In this document: positions 58,260 to 64,000 of the stretch, one piece after another
How positions within the stretch are numbered: position 1 is the stretch's first letter
Layout of the letters: every line of letters begins with the position of its first letter
Source of the DNA: Spirochaetales bacterium
Lineage (GTDB): Bacteria; Spirochaetota; Spirochaetia; Sphaerochaetales; Sphaerochaetaceae
DNA: 64,000 nt
Direction: 5' to 3'
NCBI GenBank assembly: GCA_018433865.1
Contig: JAHDQJ010000006.1
Location: forward strand, 186,001 to 250,000
Position numbers and translations under genes: made by a program
Notes under the pieces: model-generated
What the model saw: only the letters and a program-made list of their open reading frames with translations
Told to the model about the DNA's origin: nothing
The model's database searches: none

Positions 58260-58274
58260 CAGGAAAGGAAGCGT

Positions 58275-58982
58275 GTGGTGTTGATGAAGCGGTTACAAGC
58301 CAAACCTCTTCTCGTTATACTGTGGGTCCTGTCAGCGAGCTTGCTCGCTGGCGGGACCTGGTCCGATCGTGTGCAACAGAGCATGGATTCGATTCACATG
58401 CAGGAACCCGACCGCCAACAAGTGAAGCATATATTCAGCCTTGCCGAAGCGGAACAACTCCCCTTGGCGCCACTTGAGCTCAAGTTGAACGAAGGCGTGG
58501 CAAAGAGAGTCGATACCTCCTTGTTGATCGATGCACTTCATCAGCAGATGGATATGTATGCGAAGGTGCGTTCTCTGCTGCAAGCTGCCTTCGGCATGCA
58601 GGAAACCGAAGCGATCCTTGGTATCCGGACAGTGTGGGATCGTACGGTCCTGCTGCATCAACAAGGTGTGGGTGAAGACGACTTGGTCACCTTGCTCATG
58701 AATTTCAGGCAACAAGGCAGCGAGGATCGGTGGAACAACTTCCGGTATGGGGGAGGGCTGTTGCTTGCGCTGAGACAATGGGGTCTCTCGGAAGAAGATT
58801 CCCTATCCGTCGTCGTGGCGTTGTCCCGGTCTCGGATGGCAGGGGGCGACTACCCCAGGGTGTTGGACCTGCTCAACAACGCGATTCTCCAGCGCATCAG
58901 CCTGGAGGATATGGTGAAGAGAATCATCGAAAGCGCACCGAAAAGCCGTTCCTTCACGGTGTTGGAACGCATGGTGCGATAG
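58275..58982 (+). CDS. Exported helical protein of unknown function in the ECF operon
   Basis: A protein of about 235 residues (GTG at 58275; ATG 58284 is an alternative) with an N-terminal hydrophobic export signal (LLVILWVLSASLLAGGTWSD). The rest is helical with repeated 40-residue units of leucine-rich character (DRQQVKHIFSLAEAEQLPLA, LLLALRQWGLSEEDSLSVVV, NNAILQRISLEDMVKRIIES). It shares size, topology and charge style with the preceding exported protein, suggesting a related role. No family was recognised. It lies 15 nt downstream of the previous gene. Confidence 0.68.
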   Translation: MVLMKRLQAKPLLVILWVLSASLLAGGTWSDRVQQSMDSIHMQEPDRQQVKHIFSLAEAEQLPLAPLELKLNEGVAKRVDTSLLIDALHQQMDMYAKVRSLLQAAFGMQETEAILGIRTVWDRTVLLHQQGVGEDDLVTLLMNFRQQGSEDRWNNFRYGGGLLLALRQWGLSEEDSLSVVVALSRSRMAGGDYPRVLDLLNNAILQRISLEDMVKRIIESAPKSRSFTVLERMVR

Positions 58983-58996
58983 CAAGGAGCGTCTGT

Positions 58997-59935
58997 ATGT
59001 ATCTTGGAAAATCATGGGTGATCCTGTTGTTGCTGTGTGTCGGGATCTTGGGCCAGCTTCCTGCGGGTCAGACTGATGCATTCGTCGGAATTTCCGGATC
59101 GTACCGTTATGCCGAAGATCCCTCATTCCCGGTGCGCGGGGCTACCGTGGACATGCAGGGAAACCTCGGGCACAGGATGCTCTTGGGAGAAACCGGATTT
59201 CTCGGTTTTTCCCTCTACGGTACCGTATCACTCGACCCGGCAACGTACTCAGTCTCTGACCATTTGCTTGCTGGGATCACGAATTCGTGGTTTTTCGATG
59301 TAGGAGTGATGGAATTTGCTGTTGAGGTTGATCAATCCTTTTTCGGTTCGGAAGGTGGCGGCGCCTTCACAGTTCCCTCATGGAGCGCTTCGTACGGGTG
59401 GGAGCGCGGGTATCGGACGATCAATCCCTTCGTACAGTACAGAGGGTCCGCCACAAGCGGAGGTTCCCAGCATGGTCTTGAGCTCGGGTTCTCGTACAGT
59501 CCCTCCGTAGAACTCACCTACTCAACGACTGTCGGTGGAACGTATGCAACCTCCTTGCCCGACTTTCTCGCTACGATTGCGTTCGGAGCCGAAGGTCTGG
59601 TGGGGTATCTCTTCAATTGGGAATTTGGCGCGGAGGCTGCATATCGGTTCGCCGAGGATCCGACGGACGAATCCCTTTCCTTGCGGGCTTCCGCCCTGTT
59701 CGGCTACACTCCCTCACGTCGCATGCACATCCGGTTCTCTCCCGCGTTGGCCGCCACGCGAGAGCGTGCATCCGGAGCATGGACCATCGATGGGGAAGCA
59801 CTCCTTCGCGCAGATGTCGCGATCAAGGGCAACCTCTATTGGTATGTGGAGACAGGAGCGTTCTCGAGCTTGGTACAAGACACGGTTCCTACATGGTATG
59901 TCCAGGTACGTACGGGAGTGGATGTGAGCTTCTGA
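58997..59935 (+). CDS. Predicted outer-membrane beta-barrel protein in the ECF operon
   Basis: A 312-residue protein with a signal peptide (MYLGKSWVILLLLCVGILGQ) followed by alternating short beta-type segments with Gly and aromatic residues (DAFVGISGSYRYAEDPSF, GLELGFSYSPSVELTYSTT, WEFGAEAAYRFAEDP) and a terminal strand ending in Phe (TWYVQVRTGVDVSF), the usual barrel ending. It is probably an outer-membrane protein whose level is set by the ECF sigma. The ATG at 58997 follows AAGGAGCGTCTGT; a longer frame from 58730 lies inside the previous gene. Confidence 0.75.
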   Translation: MYLGKSWVILLLLCVGILGQLPAGQTDAFVGISGSYRYAEDPSFPVRGATVDMQGNLGHRMLLGETGFLGFSLYGTVSLDPATYSVSDHLLAGITNSWFFDVGVMEFAVEVDQSFFGSEGGGAFTVPSWSASYGWERGYRTINPFVQYRGSATSGGSQHGLELGFSYSPSVELTYSTTVGGTYATSLPDFLATIAFGAEGLVGYLFNWEFGAEAAYRFAEDPTDESLSLRASALFGYTPSRRMHIRFSPALAATRERASGAWTIDGEALLRADVAIKGNLYWYVETGAFSSLVQDTVPTWYVQVRTGVDVSF

Positions 59936-59948
59936 ACGATTCAGCACA

Positions 59949-61136
59949 TCAGCTGACTACTGTTCCGTACACCATCCCGGCAAGGGTGGAGCATGCCACC
60001 ACCAAGACGACATATGCAGAGGTCTTCTTGATTCCCAACTCTCCGGCTATGATCAGGATCGAGGGAAGCGAAAGACTCGGACCGGCAAGCAGGAGTGCCA
60101 GTGCAGGCCCTTCTCCCATTCCCGCCCCAAGCAACCCCTGGACGATCGGAATTTCCGTGAGGGTGGCAAAGTACATGAAAGCACCCGCCACCGAAGCGAA
60201 GAAATTGGCAAGGAGAGAATTCCCTCCTACCAGGGAAGCGATCCACTGGGAGGGAATCAATGCCTCCTCTCCCGGTCTTCCGAGCAGGAAACCGGCAATC
60301 AGCACTCCGGCGAACAGGAGAGGAAGGGTTTGCAGGGCAAAATCCCGGGTGGAAGAACCCCACTCTTGCAGATCTTCCTTGGTAAACCACCTGACCAATG
60401 CATACACGAGCAAGAGTGCGAATACTCCGGTGATCCCATACTTCGCTCGATAGAGGAAGTCCCAGCCGGTGCTCGTTCCGCTAGACGGAGCCCAATTGAG
60501 GAATACCAGGATACCGATCATCGAAGCCATGAACAGGCTTGTCTGCCCGAGAGTACGGGTTCCGGATTCTCCCGGGTCCTTGAACAGCCGTTCATCGGAA
60601 AGCCTTTTCTCATCTTCTTTCCTGAAAAGTGCCTGCATGATCAAACCTATCAGGATGGCTATGATTATCGAAGCGACCATCCTGGTCATTCCGAGCTTCC
60701 AGCCGAACACCTTGTAGGAGAGAATGATCGCCAGGATATTGATCGCCGGTCCGGAATAGAGGAATGAGACCGCAGGCCCGAGTCCCGCACCCTTCTTGTA
60801 GATACCCTTGAACAGCGGCAAGACCGTACAGGAACACACAGCGAGTATGGCACCGGAAACCGATGCGACCGAATAGGCGACCAGCTTGTTGGCTTTTGGC
60901 CCGAGATACTTCATCACCGCTTGCCGATTGAGGAATACGACCACCGCACCGGCGATGAAAAGAGCAGGGACCACGCATAGCAGTACGTGTTCATGGGCAT
61001 AGTCGGAGAGCATGAGGAATGCCTCCCGTATCGCTCCTGTGACGCGTGGATGGGAAAACGGGATGAAGAATGCTGCAAGGAACACTCCTGCGACGACCAA
61101 GAGCTTCTTGTTTTCCGAAAGTTGTTTCATCGCCAT
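59949..61136 (-). CDS. ArsP/UPF0718-type permease
   Basis: A 395-residue membrane protein with about ten spans of the permease family that includes ArsP (organoarsenical efflux). The conserved block SGAILAVCSCTVLPLFKGIYKKGAGLGPAVSFLYSGPAINI (quoted in parts: AVCSCTVLPLFKGIYKKGAG) near residues 90-130 carries the paired cysteines typical of the family, repeated in weaker form in the second half. It lies beside a thioredoxin-like protein, an ArsR-ArsC fusion and ACR3, so arsenic export is likely. Start at 61136 (MAMKQLS), AAGGTG upstream. Confidence 0.85.
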   Translation of the reverse strand: MAMKQLSENKKLLVVAGVFLAAFFIPFSHPRVTGAIREAFLMLSDYAHEHVLLCVVPALFIAGAVVVFLNRQAVMKYLGPKANKLVAYSVASVSGAILAVCSCTVLPLFKGIYKKGAGLGPAVSFLYSGPAINILAIILSYKVFGWKLGMTRMVASIIIAILIGLIMQALFRKEDEKRLSDERLFKDPGESGTRTLGQTSLFMASMIGILVFLNWAPSSGTSTGWDFLYRAKYGITGVFALLLVYALVRWFTKEDLQEWGSSTRDFALQTLPLLFAGVLIAGFLLGRPGEEALIPSQWIASLVGGNSLLANFFASVAGAFMYFATLTEIPIVQGLLGAGMGEGPALALLLAGPSLSLPSILIIAGELGIKKTSAYVVLVVACSTLAGMVYGTVVS

Positions 61137-61181
61137 GACATCACCTTGTTGCCGGTTGTGTGGCATGCATGCCTGCCAACA

Positions 61182-61421
61182 TCAGTTGGCGGCAAGGATA
61201 ATTGCTACTATCTGGTCTCTGGTGAGCAGTTTGCCGGAACTTTTCACCTCGCCGTCGATAGCCAAGGCGGGAGTGATCATGACTCCCATGTCCATGATCC
61301 GATCGATGTCATCGATCTTCTCGACAATCGCATCGATGGCAGTCTCCGCAATGGCCTGCCTGGCGTTTGCCTCGAGGGCTTTGCATTTGGGACATCCGGT
61401 CCCGAGAATCTGTATGCGCAT
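61182..61421 (-). CDS. Small thioredoxin-like (redox-active disulfide) protein
   Basis: A 79-residue protein. MRIQILGTGCPKCKALEANA places CPKC at residues 10-13, followed by a thioredoxin half-fold and the cis-Pro region GVMITPALAIDGEVKSSGKL. Such small proteins commonly sit next to UPF0718/ArsP permeases. It could reduce the permease, the ArsC fusion or arsenicals. ATG at 61421 follows GGAGGCACCTC; the longer frame to 61496 would pass through the operator. Confidence 0.88.
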   Translation of the reverse strand: MRIQILGTGCPKCKALEANARQAIAETAIDAIVEKIDDIDRIMDMGVMITPALAIDGEVKSSGKLLTRDQIVAIILAAN

Positions 61422-61436
61422 GAGGTGCCTCCATGA

Positions 61437-61506
61437 GTTTCCATTATTGGAAACTGTTCCGGACGTGTCAAGCGAAACGATTGACAAAGTTTCCAATTAT
61501 TGCAAC
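61437..61506. promoter_or_regulatory. ArsR operators and divergent promoter region
   Basis: GTTTCC-ATTATT-GGAAAC (61437-61454) is an 18-bp inverted repeat. GTTTCCAATTATTGCAAC (61489-61506) is an imperfect second copy. On the minus strand TTGACA (complement of 61466-61471), 17-nt spacer and AATAAT (complement of 61443-61448) form the promoter of the thioredoxin-permease genes, its -10 box buried in the first repeat. A rightward TTGACA is at 61481-61486 but lacks a clear -10. Both units should be repressed by the fused ArsR. Confidence 0.7.
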
Positions 61507-61515
61507 CTTTCTCTC

Positions 61516-62271
61516 ATGGATAGGAAGCGATACGAAGAATCGGCAAAGATGCTGCGGGCCCTTGGCCACCCGATGCGGCTGGCGATGGTCGAAGCGTTGA
61601 GGAAGCGATCGTGGTGCGTATGCGAGCTCGCTGCGATCTTGGGCTTGGGCAAGTCTGCCGCATCAAAACACCTGTCTTCATTGAGACAAGTGGGCGTCAT
61701 CCGCATGGAACGTCAGGGAACCCAGGTCATCTGCACCCTTGCCATGCCCTGTGTCGTCGATATGATGGCGTGTTCCATCGATCGGCAGGGCCGGAGTTCC
61801 GAGGAAATACAGGACTGTTGTTCCGTTGAGAAGGAGATTTCCATGGTATCAAGCCAACGTATCATGTTTGTGTGCATCCATAACTCGGCACGGAGCCAGA
61901 TGTGCGAAGCGTTCGTTCGGCACTTTGCAGCCGATAGGTTCGAAGTCCATAGCAGTGGTATCGAATCCGGCAAGCTCAACCCGCTTGTCGTCCAGGCAAT
62001 GGCTGAGATAGGCCTATCCATGGAAGGGCACCATGCAAAACGGGCGCAAGAGTATATTGACCGCAAGGAAGAATTCGACTATGTGGTTACGGTCTGTGAT
62101 GAAAGCAGCGCAGAGCGGTGCCCGATGTTTCCCGGCAAGCACCAGCGCTTGCACTGGGGTTTCCCCGACCCGAGTGCGATCCAAGGAACCGATGAGGAGA
62201 AGTTGGTTGGCATTCGGGTGATCCGGGATGCGATCAAGACCAAGGTTGAGTCCTGGCTCGATCAGACCTGA
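61516..62271 (+). CDS. ArsR regulator fused to arsenate reductase (LMW-phosphatase type ArsC)
   Basis: A 251-residue fusion. Residues about 5-85 form an ArsR winged helix (ALGHPMRLAMVEALRKRSWC, VCELAAILGLGKSAASKHLS), with Cys 34 and Cys 36 as possible metalloid ligands. Residues about 113-251 form an ArsC of the low-molecular-weight phosphatase fold: P-loop VCIHNSARSQMCEAF (Cys 120, Arg), the cysteines of VTVCDESSAERCPMFPG (Cys 194, Cys 202) and catalytic Asp in GFPDPS. It thus senses arsenic and reduces arsenate in one chain. The region 85-112 is a linker with a CC pair. Start at 61516 (MDRKRYEES), no strong ribosome site. Confidence 0.92.
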   Translation: MDRKRYEESAKMLRALGHPMRLAMVEALRKRSWCVCELAAILGLGKSAASKHLSSLRQVGVIRMERQGTQVICTLAMPCVVDMMACSIDRQGRSSEEIQDCCSVEKEISMVSSQRIMFVCIHNSARSQMCEAFVRHFAADRFEVHSSGIESGKLNPLVVQAMAEIGLSMEGHHAKRAQEYIDRKEEFDYVVTVCDESSAERCPMFPGKHQRLHWGFPDPSAIQGTDEEKLVGIRVIRDAIKTKVESWLDQT

Positions 62272-62712
62272 TCTTCGGATGTGGTGCCACTCTTTCTTTG
62301 ATACAGTGGATGCTGTCGCGATGATCGAGAGTATCCGGTCTGTCGGAGGCGCGTTTCATGGAGCGCAAGAGAACGGTTGGGATGGCAAGCCTCATGCAAG
62401 TGAGGGTGCTGGGACTCGGATGCATGGCATCGGATTGCACGCAGAACCACTGTGTGAGTGCGAGATCCTCGCAACCCCGACATCGGGGTACCCTTTGAGG
62501 ATGCTTGGTGAACGTTCATGGGGTGACTTTCGACGGGAAGGCAGGGGCATGCACCCGTCGCCCGATCTCTCGAATCACCACAGGTTGCTGGCGTGCCTGA
62601 TGCACGTGTCCGGACCGGGAAACAGACCTGGGTCGATCATGGGAAAGGATGTGCGCATGGCCGAAAGATATCGGAGTGCTGATACGGTATCAGTAAGACC
62701 CGGAGGTAAGAT
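62272..62712. other. Spacer between arsR-arsC fusion and arsenite pump, with a small cysteine-bearing reading
   Basis: This 441-nt stretch lacks a convincing gene. At 62394-62498 a 34-residue reading starts MQVRVLGLGCMASDCTQNHC, whose first ten residues recall the start of the small thioredoxin-like protein (MRIQILGTGC), but the active site is not CxxC and no ribosome site is seen; it may be a decayed copy. A short inverted repeat (ACCCCGA...CGGGGT, near 62474-62489) follows. A longer reading at 62228-62767 overlaps both neighbours and looks random. The ACR3 ribosome site is CCGGAGGTAAG. Confidence 0.3.
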
Positions 62713-63786
62713 ATGGGAAAGAAATCCGGCACGAGACAGGGTATGGGGTTCTTTGAGCGGTATCTGACACTGTGGGTGCTTCTCTGCATGGCTATCGGGG
62801 TGTTGATCGGCGTGTATCTGCCGCAAATTCCCGGATTCCTCTCGCGTTTCGAGTATGCGAATGTTTCCATTCCCGTTGCGGTCCTCATCTGGCTCATGAT
62901 CTACCCGATGATGCTCAAGGTAGATTTTCACAGCATCCGACAGGTAGGGCAGAATCCTCGTGGCCTGATCATCACGTGGATTACGAATTGGTTGATCAAA
63001 CCGTTCACCATGTATGCGATCGCGATGTTTTTCTTTTATGTCGTGTATCGTTCGATCATCCCCAAGGATCTTGCGAGACAGTATCTTGCCGGCGCGGTGC
63101 TGTTGGGAGCTGCTCCGTGTACTGCCATGGTCTTCGTATGGAGCCATCTCACCAAAGGGAATCCTGCCTATACCTTGGTACAGGTTGCTACGAACGACCT
63201 CATCATCCTTGCTGCATTCGTGCCGATCGTGGCACTGTTGTTGGGCATCTCCGGTATTTCGATACCGTGGATGACGCTTTTCCTCTCTGTCGTCCTCTTC
63301 GTGGTCATTCCTCTCGGTGCAGGGTGGTTTTCCCGTGTGATCATCACGAGAAAACGTGGATCGGACTATTTCGAACAGACATTCATTCCGAAGTTCTCAC
63401 AAGTCACCATCACCGGACTGTTGCTCACGCTCATCATCATATTCTCATTCCAGGGACAGACCATCGTGGACAATCCCTTGAACATCGTCCTCATCGCGAT
63501 TCCTTTGGTCATACAGACTTTCCTCATCTTTTTCGTGGCATACCTCTGGGCAAAGGCCTGGAAACTCCCGCATGAGATCGCAGCACCCGCAGGGATGATC
63601 GGGGCTTCGAACTTCTTTGAGCTGGCAGTGGCAGTCGCCATCTCTGTGTTCGGCTTGAGTTCTCCTGCAACAGTCACGACAGTCGTGGGCGTATTGGTGG
63701 AAGTTCCGGTCATGCTTACCTTGGTCAAGATTGCCAACAGTACCTTCCATTGGTTCAAGGAGCATCCTGAACCAACAACCCTGTAG
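62713..63786 (+). CDS. Arsenite efflux pump of the ACR3 family
   Basis: A 357-residue membrane protein with ten spans. The ACR3 signature is complete: LIWLMIYPMMLKVDF (near 58-72), NPRGLIITWITNWLIKPFTM, and the catalytic Cys 136 in LLGAAPCTAMVFVWSHLTKG, then VATNDLIILAAFVPIV and the C-terminal IGASNFFELAVAVAISVFG with the conserved Glu. It expels arsenite produced by the ArsC fusion. The ATG follows GGAGGTAAGAT. It ends 78 nt before a PadR-type gene whose leader contains a 36-bp palindrome that may also terminate this transcript. Confidence 0.95.
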   Translation: MGKKSGTRQGMGFFERYLTLWVLLCMAIGVLIGVYLPQIPGFLSRFEYANVSIPVAVLIWLMIYPMMLKVDFHSIRQVGQNPRGLIITWITNWLIKPFTMYAIAMFFFYVVYRSIIPKDLARQYLAGAVLLGAAPCTAMVFVWSHLTKGNPAYTLVQVATNDLIILAAFVPIVALLLGISGISIPWMTLFLSVVLFVVIPLGAGWFSRVIITRKRGSDYFEQTFIPKFSQVTITGLLLTLIIIFSFQGQTIVDNPLNIVLIAIPLVIQTFLIFFVAYLWAKAWKLPHEIAAPAGMIGASNFFELAVAVAISVFGLSSPATVTTVVGVLVEVPVMLTLVKIANSTFHWFKEHPEPTTL

Positions 63787-63797
63787 CAAAGAACCGA

Positions 63798-63845
63798 TTG
63801 ACAGTATATATACCTAGCACTACAATGCATTGTAGTGCTAGGTAT
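63798..63845 (+). promoter_or_regulatory. Promoter and 36-bp palindromic operator of the PadR-type gene
   Basis: TTGACA (63798-63803), 17-nt spacer and TACAAT (63821-63826) make a near-consensus promoter. From 63810 to 63845 the sequence is a perfect 36-bp palindrome centred between 63827 and 63828, covering the spacer's end, the -10 box and the start site. It is most likely the PadR-type operator for autorepression. Confidence 0.75.
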
Positions 63846-63864
63846 GAGGCACGATGGGAGAATC

Positions 63865-64000
63865 ATGGTACTGCCAAAGGATCTGGTTGCAGCTTCAGCC
63901 ACTCCGATCATCCTCGCGTTGCTCAAGAAGGGTGACAGCTATGGATATGAGATCATCGGGAAGGTCCGAGAGGTATCCGATGATCATATCGCATGGACCG
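63865..64000 (+). CDS. PadR-family transcriptional regulator, N-terminal part (cut by window edge)
   Basis: From ATG at 63865 (preceded by GGGAG) 45 residues are visible before the right edge: MVLPKDLVAASATPIILALL, then KKGDSYGYEIIGKVREVSDD. The sequence matches the first winged-helix segment of PadR-type repressors (SYGYEI motif). It follows the ACR3 gene on the same strand but has its own strong promoter and a palindrome, so it probably regulates itself and a downstream, unseen gene. Confidence 0.85.
   Translation, partial: MVLPKDLVAASATPIILALLKKGDSYGYEIIGKVREVSDDHIAWT

Noticed and set aside
62228-62767. 179-codon reading between the ArsR-ArsC fusion and ACR3
   Set aside because: It overlaps the ends of both genes, has no ribosome site or recognisable domain, and its composition looks random.
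1-64000. CRISPR arrays, insertion sequences or prophage genes
   Set aside because: No regularly spaced repeats, transposase, integrase or phage structural genes were found; repeats seen are short operators, hairpins or one 8-bp tandem.

Overview
The window reads as a chromosomal segment of a spirochaete, most likely a Sphaerochaeta-like member of the Spirochaetota. This is inferred from gene content, not from a marker gene: binding proteins whose signal peptides end in an Ala-Gly-Gly-Gln-Glu-like stretch, a long (about 505-residue) serine hydroxymethyltransferase, a split glycine decarboxylase (GcvPA/GcvPB), FabV as the only enoyl reductase in the fatty-acid cluster, a DUF4954 protein, TRAP and ABC importers, and small beta-barrel-like secreted proteins. 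Coding density is high. Most starts have a clear AGGAGG-type ribosome site, and many promoters are near-consensus TTGACA-N17-TATAAT. No CRISPR array, rRNA, insertion sequence or prophage was seen. One tRNA (Arg, CCU) is present.

Layout. 1-2.5 kb: end of a three-gene ABC-2 exporter operon with a truncated membrane-protein gene at the left edge. 2.5-3.5 kb: a gene-poor stretch and a small secreted protein. 3.5-5.7 kb: tRNA-Arg and a membrane pyrophosphatase. 6.0-10.7 kb: a complete branched-chain amino-acid ABC importer (livJHMGF), with two hairpins after the binding-protein gene. 10.8-12.1 kb: a CBS-ACT protein, an Smr protein and IF-1. 12.2-18.2 kb: a uronate catabolism locus (IclR regulator, divergent TRAP transporter, kduI, kduD, YhcH-family protein) with two matching three-half-site operators. 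18.2-28.9 kb: an NSS-family sodium symporter divergent from glyA-gcvH, a frameshifted secreted protein, gcvPA-gcvPB, a composite flavoprotein/iron-sulfur protein and a dihydropyrimidinase-like hydrolase. 28.9-34.8 kb: an SDR oxidoreductase, mscL, putP, trpS, an MFS transporter and an ArsR-like regulator. 34.9-39.4 kb: azlCD, a DUF4954 protein and an unknown 374-residue protein. 39.4-48.6 kb: the fatty-acid locus, accBCDA divergent from fabHDGFZV, with both promoters using one palindrome as their -35 boxes. 48.7-56.1 kb: a radical-SAM protein, a Na/Pi symporter, a small HExxH membrane protein, a GIY-YIG-like protein, Vsr, a chromate transporter, a DUF3795-like protein, a membrane protein and an acetyltransferase. 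56.2-59.9 kb: an ECF sigma factor, a zinc anti-sigma factor carrying a glycogen-binding-like domain, and three exported proteins. 59.9-63.8 kb: an arsenic-resistance region. The right edge cuts a PadR-type regulator preceded by a 36-bp perfect palindrome.

How the parts work together. Solute uptake is coupled to local catabolism: TRAP with KduI/KduD, and possibly the NSS symporter and hydrolase feeding glycine to the GcvP enzymes. Lipid synthesis is controlled from one shared regulatory point. The most promising undescribed system is the ECF module at 56.2-59.9 kb. Two identical-spacing promoter motifs (TGAAAC-N16-CGTATA) precede the sigma and anti-sigma genes, and the anti-sigma factor appears to present a starch/glycogen-binding fold outside the cytoplasmic membrane. 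All functional statements rest on reading the sequence and recalled family motifs; no database search was possible.
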